Positions 6,148 to 14,259 of a DNA stretch of 22,078 bases are shown here, piece by piece; within the stretch, counting starts at the first letter, position 1, and each line of letters begins with the position of its first letter. The notes beneath the pieces are model-generated. The model worked only from the letters and a program-made list of their open reading frames with translations, searched no databases and was not told where the DNA came from. Made by a program: the position numbers and the translations under genes. This DNA comes from an uncultured Oscillospiraceae bacterium (GTDB lineage: Bacteria > Bacillota > Clostridia > Oscillospirales > Oscillospiraceae), in assembly GCA_910585155.1 (NCBI GenBank), contig CAJUEC010000005.1, positions 84,568 to 106,645 on the forward strand. The letters run 5' to 3'.

Positions 6148-6156
6148 ATCATAACA
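6148..6156 (-). promoter_or_regulatory. Promoter of the sigma/anti-sigma operon
   Basis: Minus-strand extended -10 TGT-TATGAT (TATGAT at 6148-6153), about 45 bp before the TTG start; no good -35. This is a housekeeping-type promoter. Confidence 0.45.
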
Positions 6157-6269
6157 CAGATGGGGCGGATTTGGTTGCGTGCCGGGGGCGTTTTTTTTGG
6201 GCCGCTGGGGGCCGGGAGGAGAAGGAGGCCCAGACAGCGCTCCGCCTCTCAATTTATGGCCCCAAAAAG

Positions 6270-6318
6270 AGAGGACAGAGGCAGGGAAATGGTGTATACT
6301 ATACCCAAGTTGCGCAAC
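6270..6318 (+). promoter_or_regulatory. Promoter region of the AraC/GyrI regulator
   Basis: -10 TATACT (6295-6300) with a weak AGGACA -35 17 bp upstream. Downstream, GTTGCGCAAC (6309-6318) is a perfect 10-bp palindrome between the -10 and the ribosome site and could be an operator. Confidence 0.4.
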
Positions 6319-6335
6319 GAAAAGGAGCGAGGCAT

Positions 6336-7175
6336 ATGGAATGGATGGACCGTCTGAACCGGGCTGTGGAGTATCTGGAGGAGCGCTTGGAGGGACCCGA
6401 CCTGCGCCAGGCGGCGAAAATCGCCTGCTGCTCCCCCTACCACTTTCAGCGGATGTTTGGGCTGCTGGCGGGGGTGCCGCTGTCGGAGTACCTCCGGCGG
6501 CGGAGGATGTCCCGGGCGGCGGCGGACCTGCAGAGCGGGGAGCGGATTGTAGACGTGGCGCTGAGGTACGGCTACAGCTCGCCCACCGCCTTCAACCGGG
6601 CCTTTCAGGCCGTCCACGGCCTGCCGCCCTCGGCGGCGAAAACGGCGGGGACGGTGCTGAAAAGCTATCCGCCCCTGCGCTTCGCCATCATCGTACAAGG
6701 AGTGGAGAAAATGGAGTATCGGATCGAAAAACGGGACGCCTTCCGCATTGTGGGGGTGTCCGCCCCCCTGGCCAAGGACATGGAGGAGAACTTCAAGAGC
6801 GTGCCCCAGCTGTGGGGCCGGGCGGCGGCGGAGGGCACCATCCCCCGGCTGGCGGCGCTGATGGACGGGGAGCCCCGGGGCCTGCTGGGGGTGTGCGACG
6901 GGCTGGACAGCGCCCGGTATTATATCGCCGCGGCCTCCTCCGCCCCGGCGGGGGAGGGGCTGGAGGAGTACACCGTCCCCGCCTTCACCTGGGCGGTGTT
7001 CCCAGGGACGGGGGAGGGCGCGCCCGCCGTCCAGGCGCTGGAACGGCGGGTGGTGACGGAGTGGCTGCCCGCCTCCGGCTATGAGTACGCCGAGGGGCCG
7101 GACGTGGAGGTCTATCTGAACCCGGAGTGCACCCAGTTTGAGGTGTGGATCCCCGTGGTCAAGGCAAAAGGATAA
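6336..7175 (+). CDS. AraC family regulator with C-terminal GyrI-like effector domain
   Basis: 279 residues. The first ~100 hold two AraC helix-turn-helix units: AAKIACCSPYHFQRMFGLLAG and IVDVALRYGYSSPTAFNRAFQAVHG, followed by the usual PPSAAK. Residues ~125-279 (from EYRIEKRDAFRIVGVSAPL) match the GyrI-like/BacR small-molecule-binding fold, ending FEVWIPV. Such Rob/SoxS-like proteins sense drugs or hydrophobic ligands and activate efflux or detoxification genes. The ATG at 6336 has GGAG 8 bases upstream; longer in-frame starts have no ribosome site and would cross the promoter. It is alone between divergent and convergent genes, so no target is evident. Confidence 0.92.
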   Translation: MEWMDRLNRAVEYLEERLEGPDLRQAAKIACCSPYHFQRMFGLLAGVPLSEYLRRRRMSRAAADLQSGERIVDVALRYGYSSPTAFNRAFQAVHGLPPSAAKTAGTVLKSYPPLRFAIIVQGVEKMEYRIEKRDAFRIVGVSAPLAKDMEENFKSVPQLWGRAAAEGTIPRLAALMDGEPRGLLGVCDGLDSARYYIAAASSAPAGEGLEEYTVPAFTWAVFPGTGEGAPAVQALERRVVTEWLPASGYEYAEGPDVEVYLNPECTQFEVWIPVVKAKG

Positions 7176-7181
7176 GAAAAA

Positions 7182-7207
7182 GCCCGCGCGGTTCACACCG
7201 CGCGGGC
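7182..7207. terminator. Bidirectional terminator
   Basis: Perfect 11-bp hairpin GCCCGCGCGGT/ACCGCGCGGGC with a 4-base loop, A-rich on the left and CCTTTTGCGTTTT on the right. It serves the AraC-type gene (+) and the convergent CoA-transferase gene (-). Confidence 0.9.
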
Positions 7208-7229
7208 CCTTTTGCGTTTTGGTATGTAG

Positions 7230-8570
7230 TTACCGCTTGCTGCTCCTGCGCCAGATGCCCATTTTCTCGGCGCCGGCGATGAGCTCCTCCCGGAAGTCCG
7301 GGTGGGCGATGCCAATGATGCCCTCCGCCCGCTCCCAGGTGGACAGCCCCTTCAGGTTCACCATGCCGTACTCGGTGACCAGGTACTGCACACAGGACCG
7401 GGGATCGGTGGCGATGGAGCCCTGGGTCAGGGTGGGGACAATGCGGCTCTTCACCGTGCCGTCCTTGCCGGTGACGGTGGAGGACAGGCAGATAAAGCTT
7501 TTGCCGCCGTTGCTGAGGTACGCGCCCATGACGAAGTCCAGCTGGCCGCCGGTGCCGGAGATCTGCCGCAGGCCGGCGGACTCGGCGTTCACCTGGCCAA
7601 ACAGGTCCAGGTCAATGGCGTTGTTGATGCTGATAAAGTTGTCCAGCTGGGCCAGCACCCGCACGTCGTTGGTGTAGTCCACGGGGGCCGCCATCACGTC
7701 GGGGTTGCGGTCCACGTAGTCGTACAGCTTCTGGGTGCCCGCCGCGAAGGCGTACACCTGCCGGCCCTTGTCCAGATTCTTGCGCTGGCCGGTGATCTTG
7801 CCCGCCAGGGCGATGTCCACAAAGCCGTCCACATACATCTCGGTGTGAACGCCCAGGTCAGTGAGGTCGGACTGGGCGATCATGGAGCCCACCGCGTTGG
7901 GCATGCCGCCAATCCCCAGCTGGAGGCAGGCCCCGTTGGGGATATGGGGGACGATGAGGTTGGCCACCGCCTTATCCACGTCCGAGGGCTCGCCGCCCCC
8001 GCCCAGCTGGGCGATGGCGGGGTTGTCGCCCTCCACCACGAAATCCACATCCTTGATGTTGATCTCGCTGCCGGTGAGGCCGTACACCCAGGGCATGTTC
8101 CGGTTGACCTCCACAATGATGGTCTTGGCCCGGTCCAGCAGGTCCGCCAGGTGAGAGGCCGCCAGGGCAAAGCTGAAGTTGCCGTGGGCGTCCATGGGGG
8201 TGACCTGAAGCATGGCCACGTCCACCTGGATGTTCTCCCGGTAGAACCGGGGCAGCTCGGAATAGCGGATGGGGGAGAAGTAGCCCATGCCCTTGGAGAT
8301 GATCTTGCGGTCCACCCCGGAGCAGTGCCACGCGTTCCAGGTGAAGTGGTCCCCCGCGTCGTCCGCCTTGGCGATCTCGGGCATCCACATGGTGACGCCC
8401 CCCCGGACCTTCACGTCAAACAGCTCGTCCTTGCGCCCAGCCAGGGCCCGGTCCAGGGCCACGGGGTGGTTGGTGCACCAGGTGTAGTCCACCCAGTCGC
8501 CGGACTTGACCGCCTTCACCGCCTCCTCGGCGGTGGTGAGTTTCTCTTTGTAAAGCGCCTGATAATCCAT
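7230..8570 (-). CDS. Acetyl-CoA hydrolase/transferase family protein, probably butyryl-CoA:acetate CoA-transferase
   Basis: 446-residue family I CoA-transferase. Seen: N-terminal domain from DYQALYKEKLTTAEEAVK; the glycine-rich LGIGGMPNAVGS; HTEMYVDG with the Glu at about residue 244, the position of the catalytic Glu in 4-hydroxybutyrate and butyryl-CoA transferases; and C-terminal AESAGLRQISGTGGQLDFV. It would swap CoA between butyryl-CoA (or a similar acyl-CoA) and acetate, the last step of butyrate formation. It follows the thiolase by 15 bp, in one operon. The ATG at 8570 is used; a TTG at 8582 is the only longer option. Substrate (butyrate versus 4-hydroxybutyrate) cannot be decided by eye. 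Confidence 0.9.
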   Translation of the reverse strand: MDYQALYKEKLTTAEEAVKAVKSGDWVDYTWCTNHPVALDRALAGRKDELFDVKVRGGVTMWMPEIAKADDAGDHFTWNAWHCSGVDRKIISKGMGYFSPIRYSELPRFYRENIQVDVAMLQVTPMDAHGNFSFALAASHLADLLDRAKTIIVEVNRNMPWVYGLTGSEINIKDVDFVVEGDNPAIAQLGGGGEPSDVDKAVANLIVPHIPNGACLQLGIGGMPNAVGSMIAQSDLTDLGVHTEMYVDGFVDIALAGKITGQRKNLDKGRQVYAFAAGTQKLYDYVDRNPDVMAAPVDYTNDVRVLAQLDNFISINNAIDLDLFGQVNAESAGLRQISGTGGQLDFVMGAYLSNGGKSFICLSSTVTGKDGTVKSRIVPTLTQGSIATDPRSCVQYLVTEYGMVNLKGLSTWERAEGIIGIAHPDFREELIAGAEKMGIWRRSSKR

Positions 8571-8585
8571 GTCAGACCCCAAAGA

Positions 8586-9845
8586 TCAGCACTTCTCGAA
8601 GATGGTGGCGACACCCATGCCGCCGCCGATGCACAGCGTGGCCAGACCGCGCTTGGCGTCGTCCCGCTTCTGCATCTCGTGGAGCAGGGTGACGATGATG
8701 CGCGCGCCGGAGGCGCCCACGGGGTGGCCGATGGAGATGGCGCCGCCGTTGACGTTGACCTTGCTCATGTCGAAGTTCAGCTCCCGGGCCACGGCCACGG
8801 ACTGGGCGGCAAAGGCCTCGTTGGCCTCCACCAGATCGATGTCGCCGATGGCGACGCCGGCCTTCTTCATGGCCTCACGGGAGGCGGGCACCGGGCCCAC
8901 GCCCATGATCTTGGGATCCACGCCGCCGTGGCCCCAGCTGACCAGCTTGGCCATGGGCTTCAGGCCGTACTTCTCCACCGCCTCGCCGGAGGCCAGCACG
9001 ATGGCGGCCGCGCCGTCGTTGATGCCGGAGGCGTTGGCGGCGGTGACCCGCTGGACGTGTTTCTTGGTGTCGGCCTCGTGAACCTGGGTGAGCTCGAAGG
9101 TGTGGACGACCTCGTCCTCAACCCCCTCGGGGCCCACGGGGAAGGCGCCGCGCAGCTTGGCGATGCCCTCGGCGGTGACGCCAGCCTTGGGGAACTCGTC
9201 CACCTTGAACTCCACCATTTCCTTCTTCTTCTTGATCATCACGGGGACGATCTCGTCCTCGAACCTGCCGGCCTTCTGGGCGGCCTCGGTCTTCTGCTGG
9301 GAGGAGGCGGCAAAGGCGTCCAGCTCCTCCCGGGTGATGCCCCAGATGTCGCAGATATTCTCGGCGGTGGTGCCCATGTGGTAGTTGTTGTAGGCGTCCC
9401 ACAGGCCGTCCTTGATCATGGTGTCCACCAGCTTCTTGTCACCCATCCGGGCGCCCCAGCGGGCGTCCATGGAGGCGAAGGGGGCGGCGCTCATGTTCTC
9501 GGTGCCGCCGCACACCACGATCTCCGCGTCCCCGGAGCGGATGGCCCGGCCGGCCTCGATGACGGACTTCATGCCGGAGCCGCACACCATGCCCACGGTG
9601 TAGGCGGGGATGCTGTAGGGGATGCCGGCCTTGATGGCCACCTGGCGGGCGGGGTTCTGGCCCTGGGCGGCGGTCAGGATGCAGCCGAACATGACCTCGT
9701 CCACGTTCTCGGGAGCCACGTTGGCCCGCTTCAGGGCCTCCTTGACCACGATGGCGCCCAGGTCGGTGGCGGGGGTGTCCTTCAGGCTTCCGCCAAAGGA
9801 GCCCACGGCGGTGCGGCAGCAGCTGACCACATATAAATCTTTCAT
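8586..9845 (-). CDS. thlA: Acetyl-CoA C-acetyltransferase (thiolase)
   Basis: 419-residue degradative/biosynthetic thiolase condensing two acetyl-CoA to acetoacetyl-CoA, the entry step to butyrate. Motifs: nucleophile Cys88 in VCGSGMKSV, NEAFAAQ, catalytic His in GGAISIGHPVGASGAR, and the second Cys in CIGGGMG. Typical members have about 393 residues; the extra ~26 lie between RGAFPVGPEG and TAANASGINDGAA (a charged stretch including VVHTFELTQVHEADTKK), replacing the short KKDGTV loop of clostridial ThlA. GGAGG lies 9 bases before ATG. First gene of the operon with the CoA-transferase; no crotonase or HBD genes are adjacent. Confidence 0.95.
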   Translation of the reverse strand: MKDLYVVSCCRTAVGSFGGSLKDTPATDLGAIVVKEALKRANVAPENVDEVMFGCILTAAQGQNPARQVAIKAGIPYSIPAYTVGMVCGSGMKSVIEAGRAIRSGDAEIVVCGGTENMSAAPFASMDARWGARMGDKKLVDTMIKDGLWDAYNNYHMGTTAENICDIWGITREELDAFAASSQQKTEAAQKAGRFEDEIVPVMIKKKKEMVEFKVDEFPKAGVTAEGIAKLRGAFPVGPEGVEDEVVHTFELTQVHEADTKKHVQRVTAANASGINDGAAAIVLASGEAVEKYGLKPMAKLVSWGHGGVDPKIMGVGPVPASREAMKKAGVAIGDIDLVEANEAFAAQSVAVARELNFDMSKVNVNGGAISIGHPVGASGARIIVTLLHEMQKRDDAKRGLATLCIGGGMGVATIFEKC

Positions 9846-9907
9846 GGGAATCGACCTCCAAAATAAAGTATTTGTTGAATCCCTGTTTTGTTAAGATTCT
9901 GACTAAC

Positions 9908-9936
9908 ATTATAAACGGTGAGGAGAAAAATTGCAA
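9908..9936 (-). promoter_or_regulatory. Promoter of the thiolase/CoA-transferase operon
   Basis: Minus strand: -35 TTGCAA (9931-9936), 17-bp spacer, perfect -10 TATAAT (9908-9913), about 60 bp before the thiolase start. Confidence 0.8.
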
Positions 9937-9996
9937 CAGGCAAACGGGCTTTTTCCGCCGGACAGCCTTCTAAATTTCATCGAGGGCAGGGCGCGT

Positions 9997-10114
9997 CCTC
10001 CCGTAGGCGCGGCAGGTGTCCCGCGCCCACGGGAGGGGTCGAAGAAAGGGGAGCGGCTGAGCGGCGCCAATGGAGAAGCCCATTGGAAGGCCCCGCGCGC
10101 TGGAAGGGCCGTCA
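9997..10114 (+). repeat. Partial family A repeat at the ATPase 3' end
   Basis: Left half of the family A layout: a GC-rich hairpin (arms 9997-10012 and 10020-10036), then AGCGGCTGAGC (10042-10052), a short CCAATGG/CCATTGG hairpin and a GGAAGGGCCGTCACC segment. The CTTAAGG stem and the CCTTTCTGC hairpin are absent. Its right edge coincides with the ATPase stop codon (10112-10114). Confidence 0.6.
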
Positions 10115-12727
10115 CCTGCCCCGGCGGAGGGCCTTCTCCGTCTCGCAAACCACCAGCGGGGTGAAGGACAGCCCCAGCACCACCAGCCACTCCACCCCGT
10201 TCAGGGGGCACACCTGGAACACCCCCATCAGGGGCGGGATGAGCAGCACCGACAGCTGGAGGACCATGCCCACCAGAAACGCCTTGTTCATGGCCGGATT
10301 GGTGGTCAGGCCGATGCGGGCGATGGACTGGGTCTCGCTGCGCACGTCGAAGGCGTGGAACAGCTGGCAGAAGGTGAGGGTGGCGAAGGCCATGGTGTTG
10401 GCGGTGGCGTCCGCCGCGCTGGGGTCGCTGAGCACATACTCTCCCAGCCAGTAGGCCGCCAGGGTGAGCAGGCCCACCATCACCCCCTGCCAGGCCAGAC
10501 GGATGGAAAAGGCGCGGTTGAACAGGGGCTCTGAGGCGGAGCGGGGCTTCTCCGACATCACCGAGGGCTCCACCGGCTCCATGCCCAGGGCCAGGGCGGG
10601 GAGGGAGTCGGTGACCAGGTTCAGCCACAGCAGCTGCACCGCCACCAGGGGAGGCTGGTGGAAGTTGAACAGGGTGGCCAGGAACAGGGTGACGATCTCC
10701 CCGATGTTGCAGCTCAGCAGGTAGTGGATGGCCTTTTTGATGTTGGAGTAGATGCCCCGGCCCTGCTCCACCGCCTTGACGATGGTGGCGAAGTTGTCGT
10801 CGGTGAGGATCATGTCCGCCGCCCCCTTGGCCACGTCGGTGCCGGTGATCCCCATGGCGCAGCCGATGTCCGCCACCTTCAGGGCCGGGGCGTCGTTCAC
10901 CCCGTCCCCGGTCATGGCCACCACCATGCCCTTCTTCTGCCACGCCTTCACAATGCGCATTTTGTGCTCCGGGGACACCCGGGCGTAGACGGCGAATTTG
11001 TCCACGTCCTGCTCCAGCAGCTCCTGGGGCATGAAGTCCAGGTCCTCCCCGGTGATGGCCAGGTCGCCGCTGCGGAAGATGTCCAGCTCTTTGGCGATGG
11101 CCACGGCGGTGAGCTTGTGGTCCCCGGTGATCATCACCGGGCGGATGCCCGCGGCGTAGCACCGGGCCACCGCCTCCTTCACCTCCATGCGGGGCGGGTC
11201 GATCATGCCCACCAGGCCGGCGAAGGTGAGGCCGGTCTCCAGCTCCTGGCTGGCGGGGGAGGAGGGCAGCCGGTCCACGTCCTTATACCCGCAGGCCAGC
11301 ACCCGCAGGGCCTGCTCCGCCATGGAGGCGTTGGCCGCCTCCGCGTCCCGGGCCAGGGAGGCGGTGAGGGGGACCGCGCCCCCGGCCAGCATGTGGGTGC
11401 ACCGGGACAGCAGCACGTCGGGGGCCCCCTTCACCATCACCCGGTATCTGCCCGGGTGCTCCGGCAGGGGGTGGACGGTGCTCATCAGCTTCCGGTCCGA
11501 GTCAAAGGGCAGCTCCGCCGCCCGGGGCATCTCCCGCTCCAGGAGGTTCTTGTCCAGCCCCTCCGCCAGCGCCGCGTCCACAAAGGCGGTCTCGGTGGGG
11601 TCGCCGGCGGTCCTGCCGTCGGGGGAGAGCACCGTGTCATTGCACAGCGCGCCGATGGTCAGCACCTCCCGGCGGTGGCGGTCCCCGGAGGTCCACACCT
11701 GCGTGACGGTCATGCGGTTCTGGGTGAGGGTGCCCGTCTTGTCCGAGCAGATCACCCCGGCGCAGCCCAGGGTCTCCACCGCGGGGAGCTTCTTCACGAT
11801 GGCGTTGTGCTTCACCATCCGCTGCACCCCCAGGGCCAGCACAATGGTGACGATGGCGGGCAGGCCCTCGGGGATGGCGGCCACCGCCAGGGACACCGCG
11901 GCCATGAGCATCTCCAGGATGGGCCGGTGGTAGAGCATCCCCACCCCGAACATCACCGCGCACACCGCCAGACAGACAAAGGACAGGGTTTTGGAGATCT
12001 CCGCCAGCTTCCGCTGGAGGGGGGTGGAGGCGTCCTCCTCCCCCATAAGCATGCCGGCGATGCGGCCCACCTCGGTGTTCATCCCCGTGTCCGTCACCAC
12101 GCACACCGCCCGGCCGTTGGTGATGACGGTGGACGAGATCACCATGTTGGTGCGGTCCCCCAGCACCGTCTCCGGGGGCAGGACCTCCCCGGCCTGTTTG
12201 TCCACCGGGACGGACTCGCCGGTCATGGCGGACTCGTCCGCCTTCAGGTTGGCGCACTCCAGAATCCGGGCGTCGGCGGGCACCAGGTCCCCCGCCTCCA
12301 GCACGATGATGTCCCCGGGCACCAGCTCCGCCGTCTCCAGCCGGACCTGCTCCCCGCCCCGGACTACCTTGGCCAGGGGGGCGGACATCTTTTGCAGGGC
12401 CTCCAGCGCCTTCTCCGCGCTGTTCTCCTGGGAGATGGAGATGCAGGCGTTGACCACCACGATCACCAGGATGATCACCGCCTCCACCCAGTCCTCCCCG
12501 CCGGAGGAGATCAGCGACAGGGCCGCCGCCGCCAGCAGCACCAGGATCATGGGGTCCCGCAGCTGGTCCAAAAACCGGGCCCACAGGGGCTTCTTTGGGG
12601 CGCCCGCCAGCTGGTTGGGGCCGTACTGCTCCAGCCGCTGCCGGGCCTGCCGGGGGGAGAGGCCGGAACGGGCGGTGTCCAGCTCGCTGAGGGTCTGGCC
12701 GGCGGTTTTGGCGTACCATTGGCTCAT
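10112..12727 (-). CDS. P-type cation-transporting ATPase, probable Mn2+/Ca2+ exporter
   Basis: 871-residue P2-type ATPase. Order: N-terminal cation-ATPase domain; paired membrane spans; actuator loop with TGESVPVDK; PEGLP in M4 near residue 285 (the Ca2+/Mn2+ site motif of SERCA/PMCA pumps); phosphorylation site DKTGT with Asp329; hinge TGDGVNDAPALK near residue 605; NLVTDSLPALALG in M6; four C-terminal spans. On sequence alone it would be called a calcium pump. The leader is a yybP-ykoY riboswitch, whose known ligand is Mn2+ and which controls P-type Mn2+ exporters such as S. pneumoniae MgtA and L. lactis YoaB, so Mn2+ export is the better guess. Start at 12727 (AAGGAG 9 bases upstream); a longer frame to 12820 would run into the terminator. 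Confidence 0.93.
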   Translation of the reverse strand: MSQWYAKTAGQTLSELDTARSGLSPRQARQRLEQYGPNQLAGAPKKPLWARFLDQLRDPMILVLLAAAALSLISSGGEDWVEAVIILVIVVVNACISISQENSAEKALEALQKMSAPLAKVVRGGEQVRLETAELVPGDIIVLEAGDLVPADARILECANLKADESAMTGESVPVDKQAGEVLPPETVLGDRTNMVISSTVITNGRAVCVVTDTGMNTEVGRIAGMLMGEEDASTPLQRKLAEISKTLSFVCLAVCAVMFGVGMLYHRPILEMLMAAVSLAVAAIPEGLPAIVTIVLALGVQRMVKHNAIVKKLPAVETLGCAGVICSDKTGTLTQNRMTVTQVWTSGDRHRREVLTIGALCNDTVLSPDGRTAGDPTETAFVDAALAEGLDKNLLEREMPRAAELPFDSDRKLMSTVHPLPEHPGRYRVMVKGAPDVLLSRCTHMLAGGAVPLTASLARDAEAANASMAEQALRVLACGYKDVDRLPSSPASQELETGLTFAGLVGMIDPPRMEVKEAVARCYAAGIRPVMITGDHKLTAVAIAKELDIFRSGDLAITGEDLDFMPQELLEQDVDKFAVYARVSPEHKMRIVKAWQKKGMVVAMTGDGVNDAPALKVADIGCAMGITGTDVAKGAADMILTDDNFATIVKAVEQGRGIYSNIKKAIHYLLSCNIGEIVTLFLATLFNFHQPPLVAVQLLWLNLVTDSLPALALGMEPVEPSVMSEKPRSASEPLFNRAFSIRLAWQGVMVGLLTLAAYWLGEYVLSDPSAADATANTMAFATLTFCQLFHAFDVRSETQSIARIGLTTNPAMNKAFLVGMVLQLSVLLIPPLMGVFQVCPLNGVEWLVVLGLSFTPLVVCETEKALRRGR

Positions 12728-12801
12728 AGTCCAACACTCCTTTTCCTTCCTAATATACCGGGTTTTTGAGGTCGAATGGTAGGGAAGGGGACAAGCGGGA
12801 A

Positions 12802-12844
12802 ACAAAAAAGACCTATCCACAGCGTGACGCTGTGGATAGGTCTT
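12802..12844 (-). terminator. Riboswitch expression-platform terminator
   Basis: 17-bp perfect inverted repeat (12808-12824 and 12828-12844) with a 3-base loop, followed on the minus strand by TTTTTTG. The 5' arm begins AAGACCTATC, the aptamer's closing strand, so aptamer and terminator are mutually exclusive. Confidence 0.92.
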
Positions 12845-12930
12845 ATCGTTTCAGATCAGGCCAGAGGTCAACCCTCTTGCTGTTGGCGCTGGTCACAGGC
12901 GGGCAGCCTGCCGATTACTCCCCTATCACA
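12808..12930 (-). ncRNA. yybP-ykoY manganese riboswitch
   Basis: Minus-strand leader RNA of the ATPase. The aptamer opens with GATAGGGGAGTA (about 12927-12916), carrying the conserved GGGGAGUA loop, and closes with GATAAGACCTATC (about 12847-12835), matching the conserved AAGACC strand. P1 is GATAGG (12922-12927) with CCTATC (12835-12840). Between them are hairpins with CAGGC/GCCTG and AGAGG/CCTCT stems. The 3' P1 strand is also the first arm of a perfect terminator, so ligand binding should prevent termination (an ON switch), as for other Mn2+ riboswitches. Recognised by eye from conserved nucleotides and layout. Confidence 0.9.
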
Positions 12931-12938
12931 TTGGGAAG

Positions 12939-12967
12939 ATGATAGCAGAAATGGGGGCGATTGTCAA
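12939..12967 (-). promoter_or_regulatory. Promoter of the riboswitch/ATPase transcript
   Basis: Minus strand: consensus -35 TTGACA (12962-12967), 17-bp spacer, -10 TATCAT (12939-12944). Transcription would begin a few bases before the aptamer. Confidence 0.88.
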
Positions 12968-12983
12968 GAGGGAAGCGCGATGA

Positions 12984-13004
12984 TAGCCGCGCAGGGGAGC
13001 TTGG
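12984..13004. repeat. Short dispersed repeat
   Basis: 21 bases beginning TAGCCGCGCAGGGGAGC, also at 2109-2129 with one mismatch. Too long to expect twice by chance in 22 kb; a fragment of a larger repeat family. Confidence 0.5.
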
Positions 13005-13029
13005 AGCGGAGGGAGGACGGGGGCAGGGC

Positions 13030-14238
13030 TCAGCCCACCCCGCCGCTCTCCACCGGGGCGGTCCCGGCGGCCTCCTCCTGCTCCGCCAGGGCCTGCTGGT
13101 AGGCGCTCATCTTGGCGAAGAAGTCCGCAGTGTCCAGCGTTTCCAGGGCGGGGGCGCGGGTGATCTCGGCCTGCTCCTGCCACTGCTGGACCAGGGCCTC
13201 CAGGGCGTCGGGGCGGTAGGACTCCAGATACTCAGCCGTCTCCCCCTCGGCGAAGGGGGTCAGGGGCAGGCCCAGCAGGATGTGATAGCCAAAGGTGGTC
13301 TCCACGATGCCGGACAGCTCCCCGGCCTTCAGCTGCTGGCCCGCCTCCTCAAACTCAGCCACCATCTGGCCGGGGGTGGCCAGGTAGCCGTCGGGCGCGG
13401 CCAGGGCGCCGTCCTCGGTGCGGCCGTCCTCGCTGTATTCGTTCATCAGCTGGTCAAAGAGGGCGGGCAGGTCCTCCGCGCTCTGGAGCTGGGCCAGCAG
13501 GTCCTCCGCCTGGGTCTTTTTCGCGGCGATCTGGTCCTCGGGCAGAGGCTGGCGGCTGTCGTCCACCGTCTTGAGCAGGATGTGCTTCACCCGGTACGCG
13601 CCCTTGGACACGATGTACTCCTCCAGCTCCGCCTCGCTGGGCTCGTGGGTGGTGGCGTCCAGCACGTTGTTGTAGTAGGCGGTGATGGAGAAGATGAAGT
13701 TGGCGCTGTCGTCGGTGAGCCCCCAGTAGGGCCGGACGGAGTCCAGGTCCGCCTCCTGAAGGGCGGTACGGATCTCCTCCTGCTGGGCGTCGGTGGGCAG
13801 GCAGCCCAGCTCCGCCGCCTTCTGCCGCATCAGCTGGTGGTAGGCGGCCATGGTGATGGTCTCATCCAGCAGGGTGGGGGCCACGTCCGCTATGGTCATG
13901 CCGAAATAGGACAGATACTGCTGCATGTTCATGCAGTTCATGGCCAGCATGTACAAAAACAGGTCGGCGGGGACGTCCACGCCGTTGACGGTGAGCAGCA
14001 CGTCCTCCGCGGACAGGCCGGCGGAGAACTCCAGCACACCCTGGCTCAGGTCGGCCACGATGGCGGGGGAGGCGCTGGGATCGCCGGAGGGGTCCGCGCT
14101 GGCGGAGGGGTCGGCGGAAGCGGAAGGGTCCGCGTCCGGGTAGGCGGTGGGGTCCCCGCCGGTGGCGCCGCAGGCAAACAGGGACAGGGCCATGGCCCCG
14201 GACAACAGCAGGGCCAGCAGTCGTTTCGTATGTTTCAT
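13030..14238 (-). CDS. PrsA/SurA-like foldase lipoprotein (PpiC-type peptidyl-prolyl isomerase)
   Basis: 402 residues. Lipoprotein signal: KHTKR then a hydrophobic core and lipobox LFAC (Cys about residue 23). Next a low-complexity Asp-Pro-Ser-Ala linker (DPSASADPSASADPSGDPSA), a SurA-N-like helical region, and a parvulin domain from VKHILLKTVDD through EYSEDGRTEDG, GYLATPGQMVAEFEEA to FGYHILLGLPL. It would assist folding of exported proteins outside the membrane. The ATG at 14238 has GGAG 6 bases upstream; the frame's TTG at 14250 lies in that ribosome site. The leader carries a small palindromic element. Not to be confused with the PRPP synthetase gene prs nearby. Confidence 0.9.
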   Translation of the reverse strand: MKHTKRLLALLLSGAMALSLFACGATGGDPTAYPDADPSASADPSASADPSGDPSASPAIVADLSQGVLEFSAGLSAEDVLLTVNGVDVPADLFLYMLAMNCMNMQQYLSYFGMTIADVAPTLLDETITMAAYHQLMRQKAAELGCLPTDAQQEEIRTALQEADLDSVRPYWGLTDDSANFIFSITAYYNNVLDATTHEPSEAELEEYIVSKGAYRVKHILLKTVDDSRQPLPEDQIAAKKTQAEDLLAQLQSAEDLPALFDQLMNEYSEDGRTEDGALAAPDGYLATPGQMVAEFEEAGQQLKAGELSGIVETTFGYHILLGLPLTPFAEGETAEYLESYRPDALEALVQQWQEQAEITRAPALETLDTADFFAKMSAYQQALAEQEEAAGTAPVESGGVG

Positions 14239-14259
14239 ATCATTCTCCAATCAAAATTG

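Noticed and set aside
7302..9836. 844-codon open frame on the plus strand
   Set aside because: Antisense to the thiolase and CoA-transferase genes, rich in Gly/His/Val/Asp as expected from the complement of GC-rich codons, with no family motifs. The same applies to the plus-strand frames at 10658-12769 (opposite the ATPase) and 15841-17670 (opposite mfd).
12728..12820. Longer N-terminus for the P-type ATPase
   Set aside because: It would start inside the riboswitch terminator and lacks a ribosome site.
12812..12820. DnaA-box-like CTATCCACA
   Set aside because: One mismatch to TTATCCACA but single, and fully explained as part of the riboswitch terminator stem; no cluster indicating an origin.
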